Assembly: GCA_029204225.1 (NCBI GenBank) | Contig: CM055102.1 | Coordinates: 61,792,668 to 61,856,667 of the forward strand | Origin: Diphasiastrum complanatum | Taxonomy: Eukaryota > Streptophyta > Lycopodiopsida > Lycopodiales > Lycopodiaceae | Reading direction: 5' to 3' | Length of the DNA: 64,000 nucleotides | Shown here: positions 47,486 through 59,470 of the stretch, one piece after another | How the letters are laid out: each line of letters begins with the position of its first letter | Position numbering within the stretch: the first letter of the stretch is position 1 | Notes under the pieces: generated by a model | What the model was told of the DNA's origin: nothing | The model's database searches: none | Seen by the model: the letters and a program-made list of their open reading frames with translations, nothing else | Program-made: the position numbers and the translations under genes

Positions 47486-48488
47486 GGAAGAGTTCATTAG
47501 GCAAGAAAGAAATAGTACTGAAAGAACATTCACACTCACAATCAGTCAGGTTAATTTCCAAAGTCTTACCATTGCATCTTGGGATATCAATCATATGGGC
47601 TAACATTTTCCTCCTTTCTGGACAAAATTGCATCATATGTCCAGGCTTCTTACATACGAAACATAAGTTCTCTTGCTTAGCCTTTTCCCGGGACATAGAT
47701 TTCTTAAATCTCTTTCTCTTCGGCTTTCTCGGTTCTGATGCTGCTTGATCGTCAAAATATTTTGCTTGGTCTGAACCGCGCTTCTTATCCTTCTTGGTTT
47801 TCAAAGTGGTTAGAATTTGCGCAAACTGCTTCCTGGATGCCACCACTGTAAAGTCATATGCTTTCGCAATCCGAAATGCATCCTCGAGGTTTTGAAGCAC
47901 ATTTTGCCTGCATTCGTTCTGATAGTCAGTTGGCAAACCTAGGACAAACTGTCAAAGTGCCAACTTTGCATCGAATGATGGAACTCTATTCCATAGGTCC
48001 ATGAATTCCTGGATATAAGAGTCTAAACTCTTTGTACCCATCCTGCAGTTCATGAACTTCGGGTAGTAGTCAACGTCATCAGCAATTACGAAAGCTTTCT
48101 GGAAAACTTTCTCAAACGCATCGCAATTAGTTGGCTTCACCGGTAAATCTCGCCACCACGATGACACTTTGTTACGTGAAAACAGCATGACGCTTTCAAT
48201 TTTCTTCTCATCAAGAACTTCGTGCAGATTGAAGTAACTTCTCCACTTGGCCAGCCAATCCTCGACGACTTCAGATTTTTTCTCTTTCTTCTCCCCCGCA
48301 TAAACCTCCGGTTGAAAACCGAGATTGGGAGACATCAGCTTGACTTGATTCAACAGGACCTCCATTTGTTGATCTCTCATCTGATTACGATTATTCATAT
48401 CATTGAGTGTCGTACTCAACTGTTGACAAATCACCATGTAAGATGGTGCACCTGGATTTGCAGCTTGATTTGAAGTTTCTTCGGCCAT
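47486..48488 (-). pseudogene. Gypsy 3: gag with zinc knuckle
   Basis: Starts MAEETSNQAANPGAPSYMVI with a short coiled-coil (DMNNRNQMRDQQMEVLLNQV). Then comes the retrotransposon-gag domain (EVVEDWLAKWRSYFNLHEVL, KVSSWWRDLPVK, AFEKVFQKAF, SLDSYIQEFMDLW). One in-frame TGA at about 47949, explained by CGA to TGA, is followed by LGLPTDYQNECR, a Lys-rich region and the CCHC knuckle CFVCKKPGHMMQFC. Otherwise the gag is open over about 335 codons, among the best preserved here. Confidence 0.92.
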
Positions 48489-49172
48489 CTCGATTTATCT
48501 ATCCTGGAAATTACTAAATTTAGTTAATATCAGATTAACTTATAGTGAAGCACAGTTGACCAAAATCGACTAAAATTGACTCCAGCATGGTCAAATCACT
48601 ATTTTTAGTCAACTTCATAGATAGTTCAAGAAACTGAAAAAAACTAAAAATTTTGAGTTTTTGCACTTATAATTTTTTTTAAATAAATTTTACGTTCTTC
48701 AAAAATTCGTAAAAAACCATTGTCAGTTATTAAGCAATCGAAATCGAAACTTCAATTCACTATTCGATTCTTAACCCTATAGCATTAATGTCCATCAGGC
48801 ATGCAAGACATGCGACATTAAACTGATTTTTTACCTTTACGAAATTTTACGTAAAATCAAGTTCTACGGAAATTGTCAGCTATAAAACCCAGTTTTGTAT
48901 CTATCAGTCAGAGCACATGCGTATAACCACTCAAAATAGATCTAAACCACTCATGCATGTCAGAATTGCTTTGAGAATCAACATGCAAACATTCTATGCA
49001 AGCACAGTGCCTCAAAATAGGAAATTGACTTACATTCAATCAGAACAGTTCAAAATTCTACCAATTTTGCTCACAAAATTGCAAAACTTCAGATGATCAC
49101 AACTTTGGCTACAGAACACCAAATTGGGTGTTGTAAAGCTCAGTACACAGGGAGACCTAGTGAACAAGACTC
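48489..49172. other. Gypsy 3 leader and undefined sequence
   Basis: No gene is seen. It should contain the gypsy 3 leader, primer site and 5' LTR, but I could not recognise any of them. Confidence 0.4.
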
Positions 49173-49904
49173 TTGCCATGTCAGCTTTTGAAGAAGCTTT
49201 ATGAATCCAAGTCTACTTCTAGAGTGTTGACTCTAAGAAGGCAAATCTTTTCTTGTTTGAAAAAGAATGAAGAAAGTCCAAGTACTTTTGTTTTGAGGAT
49301 GAAAGTATTGAATGATGAGTTGGCTTGGAGTGATGAAAGCATTAAGGAAGGAGAGCTTATTCAAGTGATTCTTAATGGCTTGTTGGATGCTCATGCTAAC
49401 ATTGTTCAAAGTATTGCTATTCAAAAGACTTTTCCAAGTTTGATGGATCTTCAAGAGATATTGATCAAGAATATAGGCTTCAAGAAAGAGGATGATATGT
49501 TCACAAAGGGCAAATTCAAGGTCAAAACCAAAAGTAAGTGGTCTAAAGGGCAAGATCAAGTGGATGCTTCTTCAAGTGGCAAAAAGAAGGATAGATCAAA
49601 GCTCAAGTGCTTCTATTGTGGCATCAAAGGACACTTTGCAAGTGAGTTCTACAAGAAGAAGAGAGATCAAGGAGACAAGCAAGGTAATCTTACTCTTGAT
49701 GATGATGGTTTGGATGTTCAAGATGCAAATGATGATGCTTTTGTGATGTCTTCATGTATGCTTTCTAATGATGGAGATCTAGATCCTTGGTGGATTGATA
49801 GTGGAGCAAGTTCACACATGACCTTTCACAAAGAGTACTTCACTTCTTTGTTGGCATATGGAGATGACAAGAGGGTGATCTACACGGCCAATGATGTATT
49901 ATAA
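49173..49904 (+). pseudogene. Copia C-family gag (C-terminal two thirds) and protease start
   Basis: A 243-codon open frame. LKKLYESKSTSRVLTLR is identical to the end of the gag at 20488. It continues with QIFSCLKKNEESPSTFVLRM and LIQVILNGLLDAH (UBN2), a Lys-rich nucleocapsid, a knuckle CFYCGIKGHFASEF whose final Cys is Phe, an acidic spacer and the protease active site WWIDSGASSHMTFHKEYF. The frame stops in the protease. Its left edge (about 49187) lies just where the other copy runs out; together they cover a full gag with 48 bp overlap. Confidence 0.92.
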
Positions 49905-50485
49905 TTGACAATTGAATTCAGCATAGACAAGAGACAATAAAATCGAATCTGAAAATCTGATAATAAAGCTAGTACATATGATGACTCAAAATGATGTCTA
50001 TTATCTATTTATAGGCAAGGCCCACGTCTTAACAAGACTTAATCATTTATAAGTCCAATTAACTCTTATTAAGTCTACTTAAGCCCTTTTTGGCTTGGGA
50101 TCCTTATTTAAAGCACTTTGAGGGGTCCAAAGAGGGAACCGCATTCATTCTTAAGGGTAATAATTTTTTTAGCCCAACAACGCTTACATTGGATATTATA
50201 ATGCATTTCTAAGCACTTATGTACATGATAGTCTTGGAAACCCTCCTTGGTGGGGGAGTAGGTGATCATGACAACCCCAAAGGTTGGAAGTGGTGATTTC
50301 GTGATCACTTATGTAAGGCCATGTGGGCCCTTCACTGGTTGAAATTTTTTTACCAATACCCTATCGAAAAAATTCCCAATAGTTTATTAGTTTTGTTCTT
50401 TTTCTCAGACACCGCCACATGTGGCAAGGTTTGGACTTGGGTGGTTAATTCCACACCAAGAATCCTCTACCACCACAGGGGCAGA
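49905..50485. other. Non-coding stretch with dispersed repeat
   Basis: Contains the repeat shared with 30095-30265 (50215-50400 here). A 66-codon minus-strand frame in it is not recognised. Confidence 0.45.
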
Positions 50486-50489
50486 TCTT

Positions 50490-50700
50490 GTGTGATGGTT
50501 TTAGCGGCATTCAACTACAATAAATCTTGTCTTCCATGCACGCACAAAAGAATGAAGATCAAGTATCATTTTGTAAGACAAAAACTACTATCGAAAGCAA
50601 TTGGTGTGACGCACTATAAGACCAAAGAAAAGCTAGCAACCATATTAACAAAGCCTGGAAGTATGAGTACATGAGGAACAAACTTTTCATTTGTAAGATA
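50490..50700 (+). pseudogene. Copia RNase H C-terminus
   Basis: The text SGIQLQ, HAQK (second frame: HKRMKIKYHFVRQKLLSKAI), GVTHYKTKEKLATILTKPGS and NKLFICKINLSSKESI is the end of copia pol. Similarity to the pol end at 20813-21026 and the related LTR that follows suggest the same broad family. Frame changes interrupt it. Confidence 0.82.
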
Positions 50701-50739
50701 AATTTAAGCTCTAAAGAGAGTATAAGAAATGAGAGCTCA

Positions 50740-51000
50740 AATTTATCAAATGTTGAGGACTTTAGTATATTATTTTTTGAAGCAACTTACTTAGCGACTT
50801 TAATATAGCATGTAGTGTAATGTATTGGCTGCAAGATGGCCAACTCACTGAGACACGTGTCCCATAATGGCTAACCAAGTCTTGCATGGTTAGCCTTAAG
50901 AAATCTCTATGTATAGGGTTTGGTGGAATGCATGTAGTAAAGAGTTTACAAATGTGTGGAGTGTTTTTTTGTGCGCAAAGCTTGTTTAGTTGATTATTGC
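50740..51000 (+). repeat. Copia LTR, relative of 21060-21340
   Basis: Follows the RNase H end and a purine-rich AAAGAGAG. It shares GAGACACGTGTCCCA, AGTCTTGCATGG and GTGTGGAGTGTTTTTT in order with the copia C 3' LTR. Confidence 0.6.
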
Positions 51001-51059
51001 TCTTTATTTTCTACAATTAATTTTTATTTTTTCATATCCATTTCAATTAAAACACTCGC

Positions 51060-51180
51060 TACTTTTCATGCATCTAATAAAGCATCAATTCTAGGAGTAT
51101 GATATATCTTCTTGATGGGTTATCCTCTAAGGGCTTGATAGTCAATGCACATCGTTCTTCTTAACAAGCAAATGGTGATA
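51060..51180 (-). pseudogene. Gypsy 4: short RT fragment
   Basis: On the minus strand the text reads MCIDYQALRG, a stop, then PIKKIYHTPRIDALLD. This is the gypsy RT box MCVDYRALNKITxKxxYPxPRIDxLLD, which holds the first palm strand. Weak pre-RT text continues to about 51300. It is isolated in AT-rich DNA. Confidence 0.65.
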
Positions 51181-51189
51181 AACTTTACA

Positions 51190-54100
51190 CAATGAATCTA
51201 GGTATAAAAAGTTTGTGCACTATCTTATGCATGCTCTCTTCTCAACTGGTGTGATCTTACTACAAACAAAAAAGGATCCATTTGTTAGAGGTACTTTCAT
51301 TTGCAATATCTAACAATGCCAAGCCATAACTTTGAAGAGATTTACTTTAAAAAAATGTGAGTACTACCAATATTATTCAAATGAAAGATCCTACCTAAAT
51401 GGAATCCGTAAAGGCATTCCATGAGATGTTTATCAATACCACCATTTGACCCCCTTCTAATAGTATTGAATTTCTATTATTCATTCTTGTAGTGGTGTTT
51501 TCTCATGGGGCTCAAATTTGGAGCTATGCTGCATCTCAAATTCATTATCATTCTCGTAGATGATCACAAATGTGCCTGAGGATCTTTTTTTACTCTTCAT
51601 TCACTTAGGCCTAGGTTTTCATTTTTCTCTATAGATAAAATATTAACTTGGCTCTAATATCATATAGTCTCTATCTTTTATATCATAGTTTTCTGGTTGG
51701 ATTTGACACCCACAACATTGATTTGTCCTTACTAAATAGCTTTATGCTTGAAACTTTCAATGTGTTATAATGCAAATATTTTACTTCCTTATTTTTGTAG
51801 TTGCTATTGGTATTGTCCCAATTTTTTTTAATTTTTACTATTGTTGTGTTTTTTGTTTTAAGAAACTTCATGCTTGGATGATTCCCAAATTTATTTTGGA
51901 TTTCTTACATATTTTTGCTCTAATCCAATGTTGTCCACATGGCTTCAACAATGTTGCATAGAAGCAAGTGCCAACATTTGCACCAATGTCTAGCTACAAG
52001 CATTAAATATACCTTTGCAAATGTGCCCTCTCATCAACATGATCCTTTTAAATTGACTTCCAATGTTCACATTTTTACTCTTGGAAAATTATCATTTATT
52101 GTCATGATTATTGTAGCCACTTTCACCATTCTCTCAAATCATATGGCTTGATGGCCCACTTACATGAAGAAAAAGTAATCTACCTACCTATGTAGTATAA
52201 TGCCCTCTCCATGATACAACTAACACCAACGAGATAGAAAGACAAGAGTTTAGTTGATGAAAAATAGCTTCAAGACACGATGTGCGTGCAAAGCTACTTC
52301 AATCGCCTCAAACCATTGTGTCACGATCATCCATTGAATGTATAGGGATGATGTAGGACCTTCACCTACATAGATATCAAGGCTATGTGCTACACAATAC
52401 CTAGTAAATAGAAACCGAAAAAAGGGGCACTCATATTCAAGATCATGAACATTTTCTTCCACAGATTCTTTCACCATTAAAACAAATTTAGAGAGTCCAT
52501 CCTAGTATCATATCAAAATACATGGAACAATTAAAAAAACACAAAGGAATAGAACACTCAAATTTACATCAAGCATTCTCATCTGCACACTCTTTCTGTC
52601 TCTCTCACTTTATTCTTACTCTACTCTCAAAAACCTTTTGGAAAGAATTGTGAATTTTAATTTGACGAATGAGCTTGAAGCACACAAAATACAAAGAAAT
52701 GAGAGCCTTTATAGTTGGGATTTCTTGTAGTGGCAATGTGCTATCATGTTTGGTCACTTGGAGTCATGAGAGGTATTTGCTGGTCCAAGAACTATGTTTG
52801 TTGATTGAAGTCATACATTGATTGAATGTGCTCCTTTAAGCACATGCAGTATGTCTATTCCTTCTCAATATCCACAACCTTTTTTATCCTCTTGTATTCA
52901 TCTTTCATGTTTCACCGGATGGTATTGGAGATGAGTTGTTCAAAGTGCATATGCAATGTGGACTCCAAGGTTGAGATTTACGTGATTGGATAAAAGGCAA
53001 GATGCATGTCTTGAAGTCACTTTGTGGTTAACTATTGTTCCAAGTGTAGAATGAAATGAGAATGATTGGGTAGCTTTGTAGTGTGTGTACAATAGATTAG
53101 TATCTTATCCATTAATGTAAGTTGGAACTTTTGGTTGGGGATAAAATAATATTCTTCAAAGCAATTATCCAAAGTTGTGAAAATGCTGAATATAAGCACA
53201 AACAAATGAATTCTCAACACCTTTTGCTACCAAGATGTTGAGACTAGCTACGTGATGTAATGGGCCTCAAGTGCCCGTTGAAAGTCTGGAGTGATATCCT
53301 AGCCTAGATATAACATTGAAAACTTACAATGCTGGCATGTGAGTTTTTCTATGACTTGATTCCAAGACAATATACACTTGATGGAGTAATATGTCAAATG
53401 TACCTACAATTTGCAAGGTCCTTATAAGAGTAAATTTTCAAGGCTCGAATAGATTTCAAAAGTATTTGGTTACACCAATCTAGTTGGGGATAAGCTTAGC
53501 TATAATAGTTTTGGATTTGTGATTATGAAGCTTTACATTTGTGTGCATGGGCATTCATATCTCCCAAGTGCCCATCAACTATAGATCCACTATGCAAGCT
53601 AATCAATAACATATTTTAAAGAAAAAGAGGCCTACGTACATTGACCACCATAAGCTACCATACTCCTCCCAACATTCAAGCCACACTAATTTGTGCAATA
53701 AAATGATTACCCACTTCAATTATGAAACTTCTTGATTCTCACTCTTCCAAAAGAGTTCCAATAATGGCTAAACCCCTAGCCTAAGAAAGTTCCAAAATGC
53801 CACTATTTCAAAAAATTGGCAAACGATTGTTCTCTTTCTTTTTCAAATTCAAATGTAAGTTCAGCCATAGTCTCATGGGCCTAATTAGGAATATCCCTTG
53901 TTAACCTACTTAATTTTGATTGCAAGTTAGAACTTTGTAGTCAACAATTTTGACCATAAAGATCCATGGCCTTAGAACCAATCATTTGGCCAGTTAACAT
54001 TAAATTTAACTTCTATGTTATGTTTGAGGCACATAATCTCATAATTCTTAGTTTTTAGCATTTATTAGATTATTCTAGAAGCTTGATGCCATATTTTCTA

Positions 54101-54535
54101 CAAGCATTATGGAGAATAAATTCATTGCACCCATGAGTAAAATCAAACCATCCTATTCATTTTCAAGGCACATCCTTGTCTTAGAAAATTTTATGCTTGA
54201 ACTTTTTGTTCTTGGACCATAGAGAACATATATGTGATGAATTTATTATTTACCCATTTAAAAGTCACATACAATATCTTTCATAGTTCTCACTTCAAAC
54301 CACTAAAAGAGAATACAATTTTTGTCTTTTTGTATTACATTTCATTGTCCTATATGATTTGTGAGTACATACACATATAGTAATCATATGTAATTTGTAA
54401 GGCAAGATGCATGAATTTTGGAACTTTGGACTATATTTGCTTCCATATATAGTTGGGTCAATTCTTGAAGTATGTGAAACATCGATCATTTTATGCAAGG
54501 CAAAAATGTATTTAGTTCTATAATGTTTTGCAAAT

Positions 54536-54537
<2 letters not shown>
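51190..54537. other. AT-rich, gene-free stretch
   Basis: Only short frames of 60-75 codons on both strands, none with recognisable features. No RNA gene, microsatellite or LTR edge could be supported. Confidence 0.5.

Positions 54538-54617
<80 letters not shown>
54538..54617. repeat. (GA)n microsatellite, about 40 units
   Basis: An uninterrupted GA run. Glu-Arg frames through it are artefacts. Confidence 0.99.
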
Positions 54618-54618
<1 letters not shown>

Positions 54619-55286
54619 GACATTCTCTTTTGCAATGTTTTATTGTTGAAGAATTATATGCACCAAATCCAAATATGTCATTAATGCGATGCAAATATGA
54701 TGTTTTAGATTACAATAAGGCTTCAAATGAGACAGAACATTACATAACTAATATTGATGACACCAGTTTTCAGTATCAATATAAAAGTAAATTAATAAAA
54801 TTGAGAATATATAGTTGTGGAATAAATAATACTCATGATTATGTCTTGAAGGGGTTCAACTTTTTGCTTCATGTGTCTTCTACCCAAGTCAAGCTTACAC
54901 CATTGTCTCATTTAAGATCCATGTTAGAAGAATATAAGGCTCAAAGAAAATATTGTGAGTTTGATTCATGTGCCTCATTAAAATATTTGAGATTAAACAT
55001 TCAAACAAATAATTTTTTGATGAACTTGATTAACATTAGTGGATGGAAAATGTACTCAACCTTGGATATGCATCTTCAACCAAACGCAATGGCCTTTTAT
55101 ATCAGGTGCGTGAACCTTCGAATGTTCTCCAGAATTAGGACTTTTGACAATTTGTGTAAGGTGAGAAATGTGATATTTATTGGGACAAAAAAAAAATGGA
55201 AATGGCAAATAGCCCGATGTACTGACAAGTTCCATCTCCAATTGAAAATGTTCTTTCCTCAACAAATTTTGTTCTTCAATCAATAA
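54618..55286 (+). other. Open stretch of about 220 codons, unrecognised
   Basis: One frame stays open from the GA repeat to 55286. The text (for example YDVLDYNKASNETEHYITNI and FNFLLHVSSTQVKLT) matches no family I know and lacks a start outside the repeat. The length without a stop in AT-rich DNA is mildly notable. It could be chance or a degraded gene. Confidence 0.2.
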
Positions 55287-55904
55287 ATCTAATATATATT
55301 TTTGTCAGAATGTTCTATGTTATTTCAATCCTACACGATTAATTTGTATAGGTCTCCCAACTATAATGCCATCCAGTTGAGCTTTAAACAAGTCTTTTTC
55401 GTATTGCCCCGGTTTTTACCCATCTGAGCCGTGTGTGTTGCGATTTTGTAATGTGCTAAATAAGCAACATTACGATATTTCAATATCTTATTTTCTTGTT
55501 GTTGCCCTTTCAACTTTTTTTTCAACCGTAATACTTAGACACTCGCCTCTGACTCTGGCGCAACTTAGGCCCATCCTCTTCGACATTCTTCAGTTGTTCA
55601 ATCTTTTGTAAGTACAACTGATGCCAGTTTGTTGCATGTTCTTCCAATAACTGATAATAATGGCGTACAAACTACATATCATAAGCTAATCTTGGTAAAA
55701 AAACACTCGTTTGCTATAGAAAATTCCTCAATGCCTCATCATCAGCAAAAGAAGACTCTCTCTCAACTATAGTGGTATCAACTTTCTGTCTGTAGAATCC
55801 CATCTGCAACAATCTGCTGAGCTTTTGCCCCATCAATCTGGTCTCTAGTGGAATCGCCAATCAGCGCATCTCCCATTGTGCCATCTGTTAAATGCCTTGA
55901 TTTC
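55287..55904 (-). other. Probable gypsy 5 integrase continuation, too decayed to define
   Basis: Minus-strand text near 55540-55890 (WDALIGDSTRDQIDGAK-like, EEHATNWHQLYLQKIEQL, EDGPKLRQSQRR) continues in the direction of the integrase finger at 55905 but matches no catalytic box I can name. Confidence 0.35.
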
Positions 55905-56233
55905 ATAGGACTGAATTTCACCTTTGTTGTTGACAAGCGTCATAGTTTCTGCAATAAGCAGCAACATCTTTCCAAATCGTCGGCCACCAAAATCCAGCTT
56001 GGAAAATTTTTTGTACTGTGATCTTGGAGGCTAAATGCCCACCCGCAGATCCAATCGACAATGTTGAGATGTTTTAAAATGATCGGAAAACTACCCACTG
56101 TCAAAAAAACTAAATGGATTCGCGTACCAGGAATTCATAATTGGTTCTAATGCAAATAAATGCGCATCAGACATTTCATCAACACCTTCCTCAATCATGC
56201 ATGTACGAATACGGGACAGCTGATCCACAATGG
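55905..56233 (-). pseudogene. Gypsy 5: integrase zinc finger and RNase H tail
   Basis: Minus-strand text gives VDQLSRIRT, the end of RNase H, then DEMSDAHLFALEPIMNSWYA, the plant gypsy spacer (FPDxHLFA...PWYAD). After a frame change comes the H2C2 integrase finger: AGGHLASKITVQKIFQAGFW, WPTIWKDVAAYC, NYDACQ. The finger binds zinc and helps the integrase assemble on LTR ends. Several stops lie downstream. Confidence 0.82.
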
Positions 56234-56559
56234 TATGGACCCTCCCAAGTCTAAATCAACAGGATGGATTTCCAATGAGATTCTTCCCTGGTGTGTTTGC
56301 AACTGAATTCTACAACCTTCAATGGAATACTAACTACGTGAGTGGCCTAGTCATGAACAACTTTAGCACCTCTCAACCATGGTCATCCCAACAATACTGG
56401 ATAAACATTGGGTCCAGTTGGTTAATGCATAACAACAAAATTCAATAAAAACATCATTCCTTTAATTTGAACAAGAACATTGCATATTTCCTCCACCAGA
56501 GAATCTCGCGTTTGGTTCATCATGTGAATTACCAACTGGCTTTTCTAAAATTAATCAAA

Positions 56560-56725
56560 GTTTTGTACATGTCCTCAGACATAATGTTAATGCCTGCACC
56601 ACCATCAATCTATACACCATAAATTTTAATATCTTGAATCACAATCTCTAATGTAGGAACAATATCTTGTTCCACAAGTTGTACAATAGTATTAAATTGT
56701 GTCAAAGACATCACATGAGGCTGCT
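56560..56725 (-). pseudogene. Gypsy 5: protease remnant
   Basis: The text TIVQLVEQDIVPTLEIVIQD, IKIYGV, stop, IDGGAGINIMSEDMYKTL contains the plant gypsy protease box IDGGxGxNIxS; the stop replaces the residue before Ile. About 320 bp later the RNase H tail starts, too little for an RT, so the RT domain is deleted. Confidence 0.78.
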
Positions 56726-56849
56726 GGACCTCGACAATTTAGCACGTATAAAATCTGCTAAATAGGGAGCAATCTCAATTAGCTGGCCCACTGTCACTTG
56801 AAACTTATAATTGCTAACAAAGTGAACAAAATTTGGTGTGCAACATTGT

Positions 56850-57530
56850 CAACTAACTCTGAGAAAGAATTTGGTCCTTGATGCCTTTGAAGTTGTTGCA
56901 ACACCTCCTCGGTGACATTTGCCATCTGATCCACATCACTATGAGATGTATAACTTGATCAATATCATCGATCAACACATCATTTCGTACCTCTTTACCC
57001 TTATCTTTATTCCGAGTAACTACTTGAACATCAACAAGAACTGATTCTTCCACATTAATAATTTGTACATGTCTCTCCCAAGACTTCGAGATGACAAATC
57101 TTGGAGAAGCGCACTATTGTCTCAGGATTCAAATCCACTGAGATAGAAGTCAAAGACTTCTCTATATCACCCAACAGCGGTACTTCTATAATCTGCTGAT
57201 GAAATTCAATTTCATGAATTGCAAGCTTATACATAATCCCATGGATCGAGGTCTGAAGTTATCCAAGGAGCAATGCCCTTAGACCAATGAGGATAAGGTT
57301 GAAATGAAGGGATACCCATATCAACTCTATTATCAGGTCCCTGATGTATGCAATGATCTCGACCAAGACAAATCTTGCATACGCCATCAGTTCCTTGAGT
57401 CAGTACATGACCAATCCTGGCATGATTCGCTGGAAAGCTCTTATCAGAGTAATTAGATATGTATGAGCTACTTAGGACTTTTGTATCTGCTATGGTGATG
57501 ATAATCCATCTAATGTCCATATTCTTCATG
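56850..57530 (-). pseudogene. Gypsy 5: gag-end and connector relic
   Basis: Two open minus-strand pieces. The first is an acidic one (VLVDVQVVTRNKDKGKEVRN). The second, at 57227-57529, includes VLTQGTDGVCKICLGRDHCI and QPYPHWSKGIAPW. The Cys-x2-Cys text could be a worn zinc knuckle before the protease. Assignment rests mainly on position upstream of gypsy 5 protease. Confidence 0.45.
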
Positions 57531-57990
57531 GATATACCGATGCAAATTGGGCAAGCGATATCGACACTGAAAAATTGACTTCCTGATTTGTCTTCTTGTT
57601 CAACAATGATTCAATATCTTGGAACAATCGAAAACAAACCTCCATTGCAATGTCATCTACAAAATTTGAATACATTGCAGCGTCTCAAGCCACCAAAGAG
57701 ACAATTTGGTTGAGAAATTTACTATCCAATATTGGTCTCAGATAGTCTGTTCCAACAATGATACAATCTGACAATCAGAGTGCTATTGAATTATCAATCC
57801 GTCCTGGATTTCACTCTAGGAGCAAGCACGTCGAAATCAGATATCACTACATCAAAAACAAGATACTCAACAAGGAGGTAAGTCTGAAATTTTGCAGACC
57901 CAATACATGGCAGAGAAATTGAATCAAGAAGCACACAAGAATTTTTGTGCTATCTTGAATTTACAAATTAAGGCATTCAAGGATCCATAT
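57508..57990 (+). pseudogene. Copia H: RNase H
   Basis: Text: VHILHGYTDANWASDIDTEK, SISWNNRKQTSIAMSST, EYIAASQATKETIWLRNLL, IQSDNQSAIELS, FHSRSKHVEIRYHYIKNKIL. All copia RNase H boxes are present, with catalytic D in YTDANW, E in EYIA and D in SDNQS. Stops lie near 57580 (TGA) and 57745. A polypurine tract (TAGGGGGGG, 57991-57999) ends the internal region. It closely resembles copia I at 63085. Confidence 0.92.
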
Positions 57991-57999
57991 TAGGGGGGG

Positions 58000-58350
58000 T
58001 TGTTGGATTTCTATGCTCTCCATCCCTATATCTCTGCTAATCTAGATCCATTCACTAGCTGTTGTAAATACTTGTATAGTCGCATACTCTACATAAATAC
58101 ACTTGTTTTCTAATAGTCTGTAGAAATACAAAGAAATTGATGACAATGTTCTAACGACTGCCGACATATCGGGGAAGCCCGACTTGGCCGACATATCGAG
58201 GAGTCCAACTTGTCGACTTATTCTTTTAATCAGTTAACCATGTGTATATATACATCGACTTATCAGTTGCTTCGGCTAAGCTCCATGGATAAGCTCCACA
58301 AACACTGAACATCCAGAGCACAATTGTTTTGTTCTTTCTCTTTGTTATCA
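58000..58350 (+). repeat. Copia H 3' LTR
   Basis: Starts TGTTGGATTTC directly after the polypurine tract. Contains TATATATACATCG near 58245 (TATA-like) and a CT-rich stretch before about 58350. The right edge is unset; CATAGTATCGTCTCAGG there only weakly recalls a primer site. Confidence 0.7.
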
Positions 58351-58620
58351 CATAGTATCGTCTCAGGAAGAACGTGACTCTATCTGCATTCAGACTGTAT
58401 TTTCTACACGACTAAATATATCAATGTTCCAAGTAATATAGATCGTGTATGCTGAATGCTTACTTCATTTATGTTCAGATAGATTTATACTCGCAGATAA
58501 ACTTATTTGTAGATTAAACTATTCATGTGACTGATAGCATACGTTGATTTGTCATTCTAATCACCTCACCTAAAATGCTTCCGCAAAGCTTAATCTATAA
58601 TCAAGATATTTTGTGCATGG

Positions 58621-59470
58621 CTATGGAATCAATCTTGTCGATCCGGTGACTTCGAAGTTGTGATCAAGTAAGGCAGACTTTGATCTGTCCAAGTTGGTCT
58701 GAATTCGATAGACATAGTTGCATGCATCGAGGATTTCGCTCGCCTCGCTATATTGCGATGGGCCTTCATTTTTGCTCAGGAACAAGCAGCCTTGGTTATC
58801 ATTTAGCAACTACATCTCATCAACTATGACACCCAATTCGTCCATCAGGTTCTTCATCCAAACATATTCCTTTGCAGCATGACAGACCCCCATGTACTCG
58901 GCTTCAGTTGATGACAGTGTCGTTGATGCCTATTTCTTACAGTTCCAGCTCACACATCTTTCTCTTACCATGAATACATATCCGCCTGTGGACCTCCTGT
59001 CATCTTGATCCCCTACCCAGTCTGAATCAGCATACTCTAGCACCACCTTGTTTGTCTTCCTAAATACCAGTCCAAAATCCTTGGTTTCCTTCAGGTATTT
59101 GATCACCCTCTTACCTGCCTCCCAGTGTTCTTCACTTGTATCCGTTAGAAATTGATTGAGCTTCGTCATTGTCGTTGCAATGACCGGGTGCTTATCATGT
59201 CATACATCATGATCCTACCAATCCCCTATAAGGACGTTGGCACATCTCTTCCCTCTCTTGCTGACTTGTAGGGCATATCTCCAAGCTCAACCTAATGCTT
59301 GGATCTAAAGGGGTGCTCATAAGTGCTTCTTGCATTCTGAATTTCTTGACGATGTATCTTATGAACTTTTTCTGCCCCATCTAGGTCACCCCTTTTTCTC
59401 TGTCTCTCTTGACTTGAATTCCCAAGCAGTAATGTATTTCTCCCATATCCTTCATTTCATACCCTTACCA
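58621..59470 (-). pseudogene. Copia G: RT C-terminus and RNase H
   Basis: RT end text, reading leftwards from 59470: YEMKDMGEIHYCLGIQVKRD, KKFIRYIVKKFRMQEALMST, PLDPSIRLSLEICP. RNase H text: LNQFLTDTSEEHWEAGKRVI, LEYADSDWVGDQDDRRSTGG, CVSWNCKK and LNDNQGCLFLSK. Catalytic D (YADSDW) and D (NDNQG) are visible. Several frame changes. The text begins precisely where gag zinc-finger text ends, so protease, integrase and most of RT are missing. Confidence 0.9.

Noticed and set aside
54528-54617. Glu-Arg-rich N-terminus of a 252-codon frame
   Set aside because: The repeat supplies the start and the first residues; only the unique part after 54617 was kept, as an unrecognised stretch.
58330-58375. 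Primer-binding site after the copia H LTR
   Set aside because: CATAGTATCGTCTCAGG matches the consensus too poorly and no gag follows.
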